This document shows, in pieces, positions 1 to 7,839 of a stretch of DNA of 64,000 bases; position 1 is the first letter of the stretch, and each line of letters begins with the position of its first letter. Both the position numbers and the translations under genes were made by a program. The DNA comes from Streptomyces sp. NBC_01235 (GTDB lineage: Bacteria; Actinomycetota; Actinomycetes; Streptomycetales; Streptomycetaceae): contig NZ_CP108513.1 in NCBI RefSeq assembly GCF_035989285.1, positions 1,984,001 through 2,048,000 on the forward strand. Direction: 5' to 3'. Under the pieces are notes generated by a model. That model did no database searches. It was not told the origin of the DNA and was given only the letters and a program-made list of their open reading frames with translations.

Positions 1-393
1 ACGAGGTGACCGATGAAATCGGTCTGGGCGCCGAGCATGCTCACCCGATGGAACGCCCGGCCGAGATGCCAGTCGGAAGTATGCAGAATTCTCAAGACGC
101 TGCTCCGACCTGCATGTTTCCCCCTACTTCGCCCCTGGACACAGCACCGAACCAGCACGGCTCTCGCTCTCAGCACCGACCACGCTAACGCCTGTCAGTA
201 CCTGGTCCATCACGGACCTCGGTCTGCCACCGTCATCTGGCGTCACGCCTACGGTGAAACAGGCAGCGGGCCGGCACGCGGGCCCGGTCAGGGCGCTGAC
301 GGGCAAGATCCTCTGCACGCACAGGCACGAAGACCGTCCCACCGATGCCTACATTTCCGGCACACACACGGTTGCCGGAATAAAGAGGCCCCC
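1..393. other. Leading intergenic region, possible gene edge
   Basis: No convincing complete gene lies here. At the extreme left a minus-strand frame beginning at an ATG at 38 (or the GTG two codons before it) reads out of the window; it could be the first dozen residues of a divergent gene, but no ribosome binding site is visible and it is too short to identify. The rest probably holds the promoter of the monooxygenase gene that starts at 394. The long open frame that runs through here into that gene is judged to be non-coding upstream extension. Confidence 0.35.
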
Positions 394-1491
394 ATGCAGT
401 TCGGTATTTTCTCGGTGGGGGACGTGACCCCCGATCCGACCAACGGCCGTACCCCGCCGGAGCACGAACGCATCAAGGCGATGGTCGCCATCGCGCTGAA
501 GGCGGAGGAGGTCGGCCTGGACGTCTTCGCCACCGGTGAGCACCACAACCCGCCGTTCGTGCCGTCGTCCCCGACCACGATGCTCGGCTACATCGCCGCC
601 CGTACCGAGAAGTTGATCCTTTCCACCGCCACGACGCTGATCACCACCAACGACCCGGTGAAGATCGCCGAGGACTACGCGATGCTCCAGCACCTGGCGG
701 ACGGGCGCGTCGACCTGATGATGGGCCGCGGCAACACCGGCCCGGTCTATCCCTGGTTCGGGCAGGACATCCGGCAGGGACTCCCGCTCGCGAAGGAGAA
801 CTACGCGCTGCTGCGGCGGCTGTGGCGTGAGGACGTCGTGAACTGGGAGGGCAAGTTCCGTACGCCCCTGCAGGGATTCACCTCCACGCCCCGCCCGCTG
901 GACGGCGTACCGCCATTCGTCTGGCACGGCTCCATCCGCTCCCCGGAGATCGCCGACCTGGCGGCTTTCCATGGCGACGGCTTCTTTCACAACAATATTT
1001 TCTGGCCGGCCGAGCACACGAGGCGGATGGTCCAGCTGTACCGGCGGCGGTACGCGCACTACGGCCACGGCACGCCCAAGCAGGCGATCGTCGGGCTGGG
1101 GGGCCAGGTGTTCATGCGCAAGAACTCCCAGGACGCCGTACGGGAGTTCCGGCCGTACTTCGACAACGCGCCCGTGTACGGGCACGGGCCCTCGCTGGAG
1201 GAATTCACCGAGCAGACCCCGCTGACGGTGGGCTCTCCTCAGGAAGTCATCGAGCGGACGCTGTCCTTCCGCCAGATCGTCGGCGACTACCAGCGGCAGT
1301 TGTTCCTGATGGACCACGCGGGCCTGCCCCTGAAGACCGTCCTGGAACAGCTCGACCTGCTCGGCGAGGAGGTGGTGCCCGTACTGCGGAAGGAGTTCGC
1401 GATCGGTCGCTCGGCCGACGTGCCGGACGCGCCGACGCACGCGGCCGGCGTGGCCACCGCGGCGCCCTCGAAGGGAGACACGGCCGCATGA
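394..1491 (+). CDS. CE1758-type FMN-dependent luciferase-like monooxygenase
   Basis: 365 residues. A bacterial luciferase-like (LLM) flavin monooxygenase with the expected TIM-barrel start MQFGIFSVGD and the conserved segment ATGEHHN near residue 50; later come GRGNTGPVYPW and a C-terminal dimer region. These enzymes use reduced FMN and O2 to oxidise an organic substrate, here unknown, in the cytoplasm. The ATG at 394 is preceded by AAGAGG at a good distance; upstream in-frame codons give a proline/arginine-rich stretch unlike the family. The last four bases overlap the next gene, an FMN reductase, so the pair forms a two-component monooxygenase. The last 35 residues are low complexity (Ala/Pro/Thr). 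Confidence 0.9.
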   Translation: MQFGIFSVGDVTPDPTNGRTPPEHERIKAMVAIALKAEEVGLDVFATGEHHNPPFVPSSPTTMLGYIAARTEKLILSTATTLITTNDPVKIAEDYAMLQHLADGRVDLMMGRGNTGPVYPWFGQDIRQGLPLAKENYALLRRLWREDVVNWEGKFRTPLQGFTSTPRPLDGVPPFVWHGSIRSPEIADLAAFHGDGFFHNNIFWPAEHTRRMVQLYRRRYAHYGHGTPKQAIVGLGGQVFMRKNSQDAVREFRPYFDNAPVYGHGPSLEEFTEQTPLTVGSPQEVIERTLSFRQIVGDYQRQLFLMDHAGLPLKTVLEQLDLLGEEVVPVLRKEFAIGRSADVPDAPTHAAGVATAAPSKGDTAA

Positions 1492-2102
1492 AGCTGGTAG
1501 TCGTGTCCGCGGGGCTGAGTACTCCGTCCTCGACGCGCCTGCTCGCGGACCGTCTCGCCGAGTCGGTCCTTGAGCAACTCGCCGCTCGGGGCCACGCCGT
1601 GGAGACCGTGGTCATCGAGCTGCGCGAACTGGCCGTCGCCATCGCCAACAACCTCGTGACCGGGTTCCCACCGCCGCAACTGGCCTCCGCTGTGGACGCG
1701 TTGACGAGTGCCGACGGTGTGATCACGGTGACGCCCGTGTTCTCCGCCTCCTACAGCGGGCTGTTCAAGTCCTTCTTCGACCTGATCGACCCGGACGCTC
1801 TCACCGGGAGGCCGGTCCTCGTCGCGGCGACGGGCGGTACGGCCCGCCACTCCCTGGTCCTGGAGCACGCCCTGCGCCCGCTCTTCTCCTACCTGCGCGC
1901 CGTCGTCGTCCCCACCGCGGTCTATGCGGCGTCCGAGGACTGGGGATCCGGCGGCGACGAGTACGCCGAGGGCCTGCCCGGACGCGTACGGCGGGCGGGC
2001 GGCGAGCTCGCCGCCCTCATGGCAGCCCGCCCGGTGAAGGCAGAGCCCGAGGATGACATCACCGCGCTGGAACGGCAGCTGTCCGACCTGCGCTTCGACT
2101 GA
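1488..2102 (+). CDS. CE1759-type NAD(P)H-dependent FMN reductase
   Basis: 204 residues, flavodoxin-like fold. Residues 1-15 (MKLVVVSAGLSTPSS) form the beta strand and phosphate loop that bind FMN; the middle motif TPVFSASYSGLFKSFFD is the usual FMN-reductase signature. It supplies reduced FMN. The start overlaps the end of the luciferase-like gene as ATGA, giving translational coupling, and this two-gene order is typical of CE1758/CE1759 pairs. Substrate of the pair is unknown. Confidence 0.9.
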   Translation: MKLVVVSAGLSTPSSTRLLADRLAESVLEQLAARGHAVETVVIELRELAVAIANNLVTGFPPPQLASAVDALTSADGVITVTPVFSASYSGLFKSFFDLIDPDALTGRPVLVAATGGTARHSLVLEHALRPLFSYLRAVVVPTAVYAASEDWGSGGDEYAEGLPGRVRRAGGELAALMAARPVKAEPEDDITALERQLSDLRFD

Positions 2103-2312
2103 GGCGGCCAGGGCAACGGCGACCTGACCGCCCTGTGGCGCCTGCGCCCGGGCGGCGGCACCCCGGAGCGCATCGCCGCGCCGCCGGCCGCAGCCTGTCG
2201 GCGGCGCCTGCTTCACCGACAACGACGCCGACCTCCTGGCCGCCCGGACCACTCGCGGCCAGGAGCACGCCCGGGGCGGTGCCCGCCGGAACAGACCGCG
2301 AGAGGACATGTG

Positions 2313-2813
2313 ATGGAGCAGCAGAACACAGAGCCACAGGCGTCGGCCGAGTTCGACCCCGCCGCGTTCCTGGTCGTCCCGGCCAGGACGTTCGAGGATC
2401 TGCGCATCGGCGAGGTCTTCCGGGCCCCCAGCCGCACACTGACGGACGCCCATGCCGCGGCCTTCCAGACGGTCTCCGCGGACAATCACCCGGTGCACTA
2501 CGACGCCGAGTGGGCACGCAGGCACGGACACTCCGCGCCGGTGGTCCACGGCCTCCAGGTCCTGGCCTTCACCGCACCGGGCGCCACCCTGTTCCCGCAC
2601 TTCATCGGCGAGGTGTTCATCAGCTTCCTCGAGGTGTCCTGCACCTTCCTGGCAGAGGTGCACTCCGGGGACACCCTCTACCCGGCGCTCACCGTCACCG
2701 GCCTGGAGCCGAAGGGCAGCGACGGCATCGTGGTCACAGCGGCCACCATCCACGACCAGCGCGGTCAACTCGTGCTGGCCGGACAGCACAAGTACCTGCT
2801 GCGGATTCAGTAG
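2313..2813 (+). CDS. MaoC-like hotdog-fold dehydratase
   Basis: 166 residues. A MaoC/R-hydratase family protein: single hotdog domain with the catalytic Asp-His segment SADNHPVHYD around residue 60 and the following GHSAPVVHGLQ helix. The family hydrates enoyl-CoA or related thioesters. GAGAGGA lies just upstream; translation may start at the ATG (2313) or at the adjoining GTG (2310). It lies 210 bp after the FMN reductase, so it may be co-transcribed with the oxygenase pair. The spacer between 2103 and 2309 shows no recognisable gene. Substrate not predictable from sequence. Confidence 0.85.
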   Translation: MEQQNTEPQASAEFDPAAFLVVPARTFEDLRIGEVFRAPSRTLTDAHAAAFQTVSADNHPVHYDAEWARRHGHSAPVVHGLQVLAFTAPGATLFPHFIGEVFISFLEVSCTFLAEVHSGDTLYPALTVTGLEPKGSDGIVVTAATIHDQRGQLVLAGQHKYLLRIQ

Positions 2814-2821
2814 ACCGTACG

Positions 2822-3271
2822 AAACGGCCGCCACCCCCGTCCCCCGGCAACGACCATCGGGCCGTTGCCGAGCTGCGGGCATCCATCGGCCCGGACCACC
2901 CGGGAGCCGGGCAGCAGAACTTCGCCGTCGTCCTGGCCAACGGCTCCCACCGCACCTGCACGGTGTACGGATTTCCGGGCGTGGCATTCGTCAACGGTGC
3001 CGGCGAGGCCGTCACACAGGCCCCCGAGCGGGCCACCGGGCAGGAGCAACGGATCGTGACGCTTGCTCCGGGAGCGAGCGCGTGGCCGGCACTGACCTTC
3101 ACCAATCCGGCGATCTCCGGGGTCACCACCGTGACACCCGCGGCCGTACTCGTCACCCCGCCCGACGAGACGGAGTCGATCAGAGTCCGCTGGACCGGCG
3201 GAAAGGTCTCCGACACGGGTAAGGCGTCGGTGCCGCAAGTGAGTCCCGTCAGGCCGGGCGACGGCGGCTGA
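2822..3271 (+). pseudogene. DUF4232 domain remnant without N-terminus
   Basis: The frame ending at 3271 reads a nearly full DUF4232 domain (segments LANGSHRTCTVYGFPG, TLAPGASAWPAL and VLVTPPDETESIRV are typical). Members of this family are secreted lipoproteins or membrane-anchored proteins in actinomycetes. Here the signal peptide and lipobox are missing: upstream the frame simply runs back into the MaoC gene region in a different frame, and no start codon with a ribosome binding site exists at the domain start. The second conserved cysteine near the end also seems to be lost. Best read as the 3' part of a decayed gene. Confidence 0.65.
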
Positions 3272-3392
3272 CGCCGACGAACAGGATCACGCCTTGGGGT
3301 CTCGGGACCCGGGGGCGGTACGGGCACCCCGGCCCCGAAACGGCTGCCGCGGGCTCCAGCACCGGCCGAACCGGCTTCACGGCGTCGGACAT
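3249..3392 (-). CDS. Small open frame, 47 residues, unknown
   Basis: The ATG at 3392 has an excellent ribosome binding site (AGGAG, six bases upstream) and the frame codes for a proline-rich peptide starting MSDAVKPVRPVLEPAAAV. It overlaps the last 23 bases of the DUF4232 remnant on the other strand. I do not recognise it. It could be a genuine small protein, or the head of a truncated gene whose body was lost. The coding bias is inconclusive because of the short length. Confidence 0.3.
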   Translation of the reverse strand: MSDAVKPVRPVLEPAAAVSGPGCPYRPRVPRPQGVILFVGVSRRRPA

Positions 3393-3842
3393 GTCGATCT
3401 CCTGGAATTTCGCTGACGCACCGGTCCTTCCGGCGGAACGACCCGGATCACGTGCAAACGCACCGGTGCCGTTGCTCATCACGCCAAAACCGCGAACATG
3501 CGGTGATTGCCCGCGAGCGCACGACCGCTGTCCCCACAGCGCCCGGACGACGACGGCCGTACCCAAGTGACGTATGACGTGGGAATGCAAGTGCGCTGTG
3601 AGAATGAATCCAGTGCACGGACGGAACACCCGGGCACGCCGGCCGGTCCTAGCGTGTCATCGGCTGCCGCGGTTCGTCCGCTCGCGACCTGCCCCCGCCT
3701 CAAGGGGCAAGGCGAGCGTCGACGGACTTCATTCGGAGTCGATGCGAAGAATCGGGCACTCGCGCATTTCCGCGCTTCTTCTCGTCCGCCGATGTCGACC
3801 TGCGGACATCAAAGCCGTTCGTCCTTGAGGAGGTTGTCCAAG
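3393..3842. other. Intergenic region before the amidohydrolase
   Basis: About 450 bp with slightly lower G+C than the flanking genes and no recognisable coding frame apart from the start of the small minus-strand frame. It must contain the promoter of the amidohydrolase at 3843. No clear -35/-10 pair, operator palindrome or terminator could be picked out. Confidence 0.4.
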
Positions 3843-5729
3843 GTGTCAGCAATGCCGGTCGGCGGGCTCGTTCCCAGAGCCACCGACGATGCCGCGGAAC
3901 TCGTCATCCGCAATGCGAAGATCCACACGGGAGATCCCGACCGCCCACAGGCCGAAGCGATGGCCGTTCACGCGGGCGTCATCACGGTCGTCGGCGACGA
4001 CAAGGACGTGGCCCCTCACGTCGGCCCGGACACGAAGGTGGTCGACGCCCTCGGCCGTCGGATGATTCCCGGCCTCAACGACGCCCACCTGCACGTGATT
4101 CGAGGGGGCCTCAACTACGTACTCGAACTGCGCTGGGACGGCGTTCCCACCCTGCGCCAGGGCCTGGCGATGTTGCGTGAGCAAGCCGCTCGTACCCCGA
4201 AGGGCCAGTGGGTGCGGGTGGTGGGCGGGTGGTCGGCCGAGCAGTTCGCCGAACGGCGGCTGCCGACCGCAGCGGAGCTGAATGCCGCCGCCCCGGACAC
4301 CCCGGTGTTCGTCCTGCACCTCTATCAGTCCGCGGTGCTCAACCGGGCGGCGCTCAAGGCCGTCGGATACGGCAAGGACACGCCCGACCCCAAGGGCGGG
4401 CAGATCGTGCGAGGCCGGGACGGGGAACCGACGGGCATGCTGCTGGCCGCGCCCAGCGCCCTCATCCTCTACTCGACCCTGGCCAAGGCGCCCGTGCTGG
4501 AGGGCGAGGACAAGAAGATTTCCACCCGCCATTTCCTGCGGGAACTGAACAGATTCGGACTGACGTCGGCGATCGACGCCGCCGGTGGGTTCCAGAACTT
4601 CCCCGACAACTACAGCACCGTCACGGAACTGGCCAGGGCCGGTCAGCTGTCGCTGCGTATCGCCTATCACCTTTTCCCGCAGACGCCGGGCCAGGAGATC
4701 GACGATCTCGCCCGCTGGATCGAAATGGCCCGCCCCGAGGACGGGGATGAATGGCTGCGCCTCAATGGCGCGGGCGAGAACCTCACCTGGGCGGCGGCGG
4801 ATTTCGAGAACTTCGCCCAGCCCCGTCCGGAACTTCACCCCGACTACGACGCGCCATTCGAGAAGGCCGTACGCCTACTCATGGAGAACGGGTGGGGATT
4901 CAGGCTGCACGCCACCTACGACGAGACCATCCGCCGGGACCTCACCGTATTCGAGAAGCTCGCCGCGGAAGGACTCTTCCCGGCCGGAAACCGCTGGCTG
5001 TTCGACCATGCGGAGACCGTCTCCTCGGAGAGCCTCGACCGCGTCGCCGCCCTCGGCGGCGCCATGTCCGTACAGAACCGCCTGTCCTTCCAGGGCGAGG
5101 CATTCGTACGCCGGTACGGCCCCGGCGCCGCCGCGGATGCCCCGCCGGTCCGGGCCATGCTGGAGCGCGGGCTGACCGTCGGCGCCGGCACCGACGCCAC
5201 CCGGGTCTCCACGTACAACCCGTGGGTCGCCCTGCACTGGCTGGTCAGCGGCCGCACCGTCGGCGATCTTGTCGTCCGTCCCCCGCACAACCGCGTCGAC
5301 CGGCAGACCGCGCTGGCCATGTTCACCCGCGCCGGCGCCGCGCTGACCGGCGAGAGCGAGGTCAAGGGCGTACTGCGCCCGGGATGCTACGCGGACCTCG
5401 CGGTCCTGTCCGAGGACTACTTCACCGTGCCCGAGGCGGACATCCCGCACATCGAGGCGCTGCTGACCGTCACCGGCGGCCGCATCGTCTACGCCGCCGC
5501 CGAGTACGAGGGCCTCGACGAGGAACTGCCACCCATCGACCCGGCCTGGAGCCCGGTGGCGCACTTCGGCGGCTACCAGGCATCCCCCCGGACGGGTCTT
5601 CGGGGTGTCCGCCAGGCAGAGCTCCTCGGTCAGGCTGTCGCCGAGTCGGAGCAGCACCGCCAGTGGCGGGCCCGGCGCGGCCTCACCCCGGACACCGAGA
5701 CCACGCCTTTCGACCCCTGCTTCCTCTGA
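3843..5729 (+). CDS. YtcJ-like metal-dependent amidohydrolase (Amidohydro_3)
   Basis: 628 residues. Metal-dependent hydrolase of the amidohydrolase superfamily: the HxH metal ligands are in GLNDAHLHVIRGG (near residue 85), the C-terminal half has GAGTDATRVSTYNPW, and the end returns to the small beta-sandwich (GCYADLAVLSEDYFTVPEAD). YtcJ-type enzymes hydrolyse amide or formamide-like bonds; the substrate here is unknown. The GTG at 3843 follows AGGAGG by eight bases; an ATG three codons later is the alternative. Earlier in-frame codons look non-coding. It precedes an isochorismatase-fold hydrolase, so the two may act in sequence. Confidence 0.88.
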   Translation: MSAMPVGGLVPRATDDAAELVIRNAKIHTGDPDRPQAEAMAVHAGVITVVGDDKDVAPHVGPDTKVVDALGRRMIPGLNDAHLHVIRGGLNYVLELRWDGVPTLRQGLAMLREQAARTPKGQWVRVVGGWSAEQFAERRLPTAAELNAAAPDTPVFVLHLYQSAVLNRAALKAVGYGKDTPDPKGGQIVRGRDGEPTGMLLAAPSALILYSTLAKAPVLEGEDKKISTRHFLRELNRFGLTSAIDAAGGFQNFPDNYSTVTELARAGQLSLRIAYHLFPQTPGQEIDDLARWIEMARPEDGDEWLRLNGAGENLTWAAADFENFAQPRPELHPDYDAPFEKAVRLLMENGWGFRLHATYDETIRRDLTVFEKLAAEGLFPAGNRWLFDHAETVSSESLDRVAALGGAMSVQNRLSFQGEAFVRRYGPGAAADAPPVRAMLERGLTVGAGTDATRVSTYNPWVALHWLVSGRTVGDLVVRPPHNRVDRQTALAMFTRAGAALTGESEVKGVLRPGCYADLAVLSEDYFTVPEADIPHIEALLTVTGGRIVYAAAEYEGLDEELPPIDPAWSPVAHFGGYQASPRTGLRGVRQAELLGQAVAESEQHRQWRARRGLTPDTETTPFDPCFL

Positions 5730-5856
5730 ACCCCCGGGAGGGGCCGGGCCCCGAGCCGCTCCTTCCGGGACACCACGTCACCGACTGCCGTCCGCCGGAC
5801 GGTACTTGCCCGACGCGGACAGTCGTCCGCGCCACCACTCATGGAAGGTTCCTCTC

Positions 5857-6519
5857 ATGGTCGACATCGCCGAGGTCACCGCGGCCCCCAGCCCCGACCT
5901 GCTGACCCCCGACAACTGCGCGGTGCTGTTCGTGGACCACCAGCCGCAGATGTTCTTCGGCACCGGCAGTGGTGACCGCACCTCGATCATCAACTCCACC
6001 CTGGGCCTGGCCAAGGCCGCCAGGGCGTTCGACGTCCCCGTCGTCCTGAGCACCGTGGCCGCCGAGTCGTTCTCCGGCCCGATCATGCCGCAGCTGGCAG
6101 CGGTCTTCCCCCACCAGAAGATCATCGACCGCAGCACGATGAACGCCTGGGAGGACCTCGCCTTCGTCGAGGCCGTCAAGGCCACCGGGCGCAAGAAGCT
6201 CGTCATCGCCGGTCTGTGGACCGAGGTCTGCGTCGTCCTGCCCGCGCTCTCCGCCCTCGCCCAGGGCTACGAGGTCTACGTGGTCACCGACGCGTCCGGC
6301 GGTGTCAGCCCGCAGGCCCACGAACACGCCGTCCAGCGCATGATCCAGGGCGGTGCCATTCCGGTGACCTGGGTGCAGGTGCTCCTGGAGCTCCAGCGCG
6401 ACTGGGCCCGCACCGAGACGTACGCCGCCGTGGGCGACGTGGTCAAGGAGCACGGCGGCGCCTACGGCCTCGGGATGGTCTACGCACAGGCCGTCATCGG
6501 CGCCCACGCCGCCGGCTGA
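5857..6519 (+). CDS. Isochorismatase-family cysteine hydrolase (YcaC-like)
   Basis: 220 residues. Alpha/beta hydrolase of the isochorismatase superfamily; the catalytic Asp lies in LFVDHQPQMFF (near residue 25) and the nucleophile Cys in GLWTEVCVVLPAL. The overall pattern (DASGGVSPQAHEHAVQRM) matches YcaC-type hydrolases of unknown substrate. The ATG at 5857 has GGAAGG upstream. It follows the amidohydrolase by 127 bp and precedes a DoxX protein; likely one transcription unit. Confidence 0.88.
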   Translation: MVDIAEVTAAPSPDLLTPDNCAVLFVDHQPQMFFGTGSGDRTSIINSTLGLAKAARAFDVPVVLSTVAAESFSGPIMPQLAAVFPHQKIIDRSTMNAWEDLAFVEAVKATGRKKLVIAGLWTEVCVVLPALSALAQGYEVYVVTDASGGVSPQAHEHAVQRMIQGGAIPVTWVQVLLELQRDWARTETYAAVGDVVKEHGGAYGLGMVYAQAVIGAHAAG

Positions 6520-6573
6520 TCACGCCGGTTCGCCCCGCAGTGACGATGTGAATCAGGAACAGGCAGGAACACG

Positions 6574-7098
6574 ATGGACGCTGGGCTGCTGATCCTCAGG
6601 CTGGTGGTGGGTCTCCTCATCGCCGGCCACGGAGTGCAGAAGGTGAGCTTCCTCCTCGGAGGCCATGGGTTGGCGGGCGGAACCGAGGAGTTCCGCCGTG
6701 ACGGCTTCCGCGGCGGCCGTCTGACCGCGCTCGTCGCGGGAGGCAGTCAGATCGGGGCCGGCCTGTTCCTGACCGTCGGACTGCTGACACCGCCGGCCGC
6801 CATGGCCGCGATGGGCGTGATGACGGTCGCGGGCACCGTCAAGTGGCCCAAGGGTCTATGGGTGCAGAACGACGGCTACGAGTACCCCTTGGTCCTCGTC
6901 GTCGTCTGCGCCGCCTTGGCCCTCACCGGGCCCGGGCGGTGGTCCCTCGACAACGCACTGGGAGTCACGCCGTGGCCGGTGTGGGTCGCCCTCGCTGCGA
7001 TCGTGGCCGGCCCGGCAAGCGGACTGCTCACCCGCGCGGTGCTGCACCGCGCGCCCACCGCAGTGGAAAGGAAGCCGTATGCGCAGGCTGCTGAGTGA
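6574..7098 (+). CDS. DoxX family membrane protein
   Basis: 174 residues with four predicted membrane segments. The start LILRLVVGLLIAGHGVQKV is the DoxX signature, followed by a long loop and hydrophobic stretches near residues 50-75, 90-110 and 130-155. DoxX proteins are small inner-membrane proteins often linked with redox or stress metabolism; no specific function can be assigned. The stop overlaps the next gene by 20 bp, showing a tight operon. Confidence 0.85.
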   Translation: MDAGLLILRLVVGLLIAGHGVQKVSFLLGGHGLAGGTEEFRRDGFRGGRLTALVAGGSQIGAGLFLTVGLLTPPAAMAAMGVMTVAGTVKWPKGLWVQNDGYEYPLVLVVVCAALALTGPGRWSLDNALGVTPWPVWVALAAIVAGPASGLLTRAVLHRAPTAVERKPYAQAAE

Positions 7099-7816
7099 CG
7101 CCGTCCGCACTCTCAAGCCGGGCGACGAGGACCCTCACGGTCCGCTGCCTCCCCTCATGCTGACCCTGACCGTGGTCACCGGCCTGGTCGACGCGGTGAG
7201 CTATCTGGTCCTGGGCCATGTCTTCGTCGCCAACATGACCGGCAACGTGGTCTTCCTGGGGTTCGCGCTCGCGGGCGCCCAGGGCCTGTCCGCGCTCGCC
7301 TCAGTGGTCTCGATGACCGCGTTCCTCGTCGGCGCCCTCACAGGGGGCAGGCTCGGTACCCGGTTCGCCACCCACCGCGGGTACCTGCTGCGGACGTCGA
7401 CTGCCGTTCAGACGGTCCTGGTCGCGGTCGCCGCGGCGGTCGCCGCGGCGGCGGACGGCCGGGTCGGCACCGGCGTCCAGTACACCTTGATCGTGTTCCT
7501 GGGGCTCGCCATGGGCCTGCAGAACGCGGTCGCCCGGCGCCTCGGTGTCCCGGACCTCACCACCACCGTGCTGACCCTGACCCTGACGGGGCTGGCCGCG
7601 GACTCCACCCCGGCCGGCGGCGGGGCACCACGGCCCGGCCGCCGGATCCTGTCCGTACTGGCCATGCTCCTCGGAGCCCTCATCGGTGCCCAACTCCTCC
7701 TGCACAGCCACCTCGTCCTCACCCTGGTCCTCACTCTGCTGCTCCTCGCGGTCGCCTCCGTGACCATCCACCGTCTTTCAACCGCCGACGCCGCCTGGGC
7801 CCGGCCGCAGGCCTGA
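7079..7816 (+). CDS. YoaK/DUF1275 family membrane protein
   Basis: 245 residues with six to seven membrane helices. The motif VTGLVDAVSYLVLGHVFVAN followed by MTGNVVFLGFAL near residue 50 identifies the DUF1275 (YoaK) family, whose function is not known. It starts inside the end of the DoxX gene and is followed 23 bp later by an MFS transporter, forming a membrane-protein trio. Confidence 0.88.
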   Translation: MRRLLSDAVRTLKPGDEDPHGPLPPLMLTLTVVTGLVDAVSYLVLGHVFVANMTGNVVFLGFALAGAQGLSALASVVSMTAFLVGALTGGRLGTRFATHRGYLLRTSTAVQTVLVAVAAAVAAAADGRVGTGVQYTLIVFLGLAMGLQNAVARRLGVPDLTTTVLTLTLTGLAADSTPAGGGAPRPGRRILSVLAMLLGALIGAQLLLHSHLVLTLVLTLLLLAVASVTIHRLSTADAAWARPQA

Positions 7817-7839
7817 GACATCAACAGGCAGGGAGCAGT

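Noticed and set aside
1287..2987. A 566-residue minus-strand open frame under the reductase and MaoC genes
   Set aside because: The sense-strand genes have clear families, coupling and ribosome binding sites; the antisense product has none.
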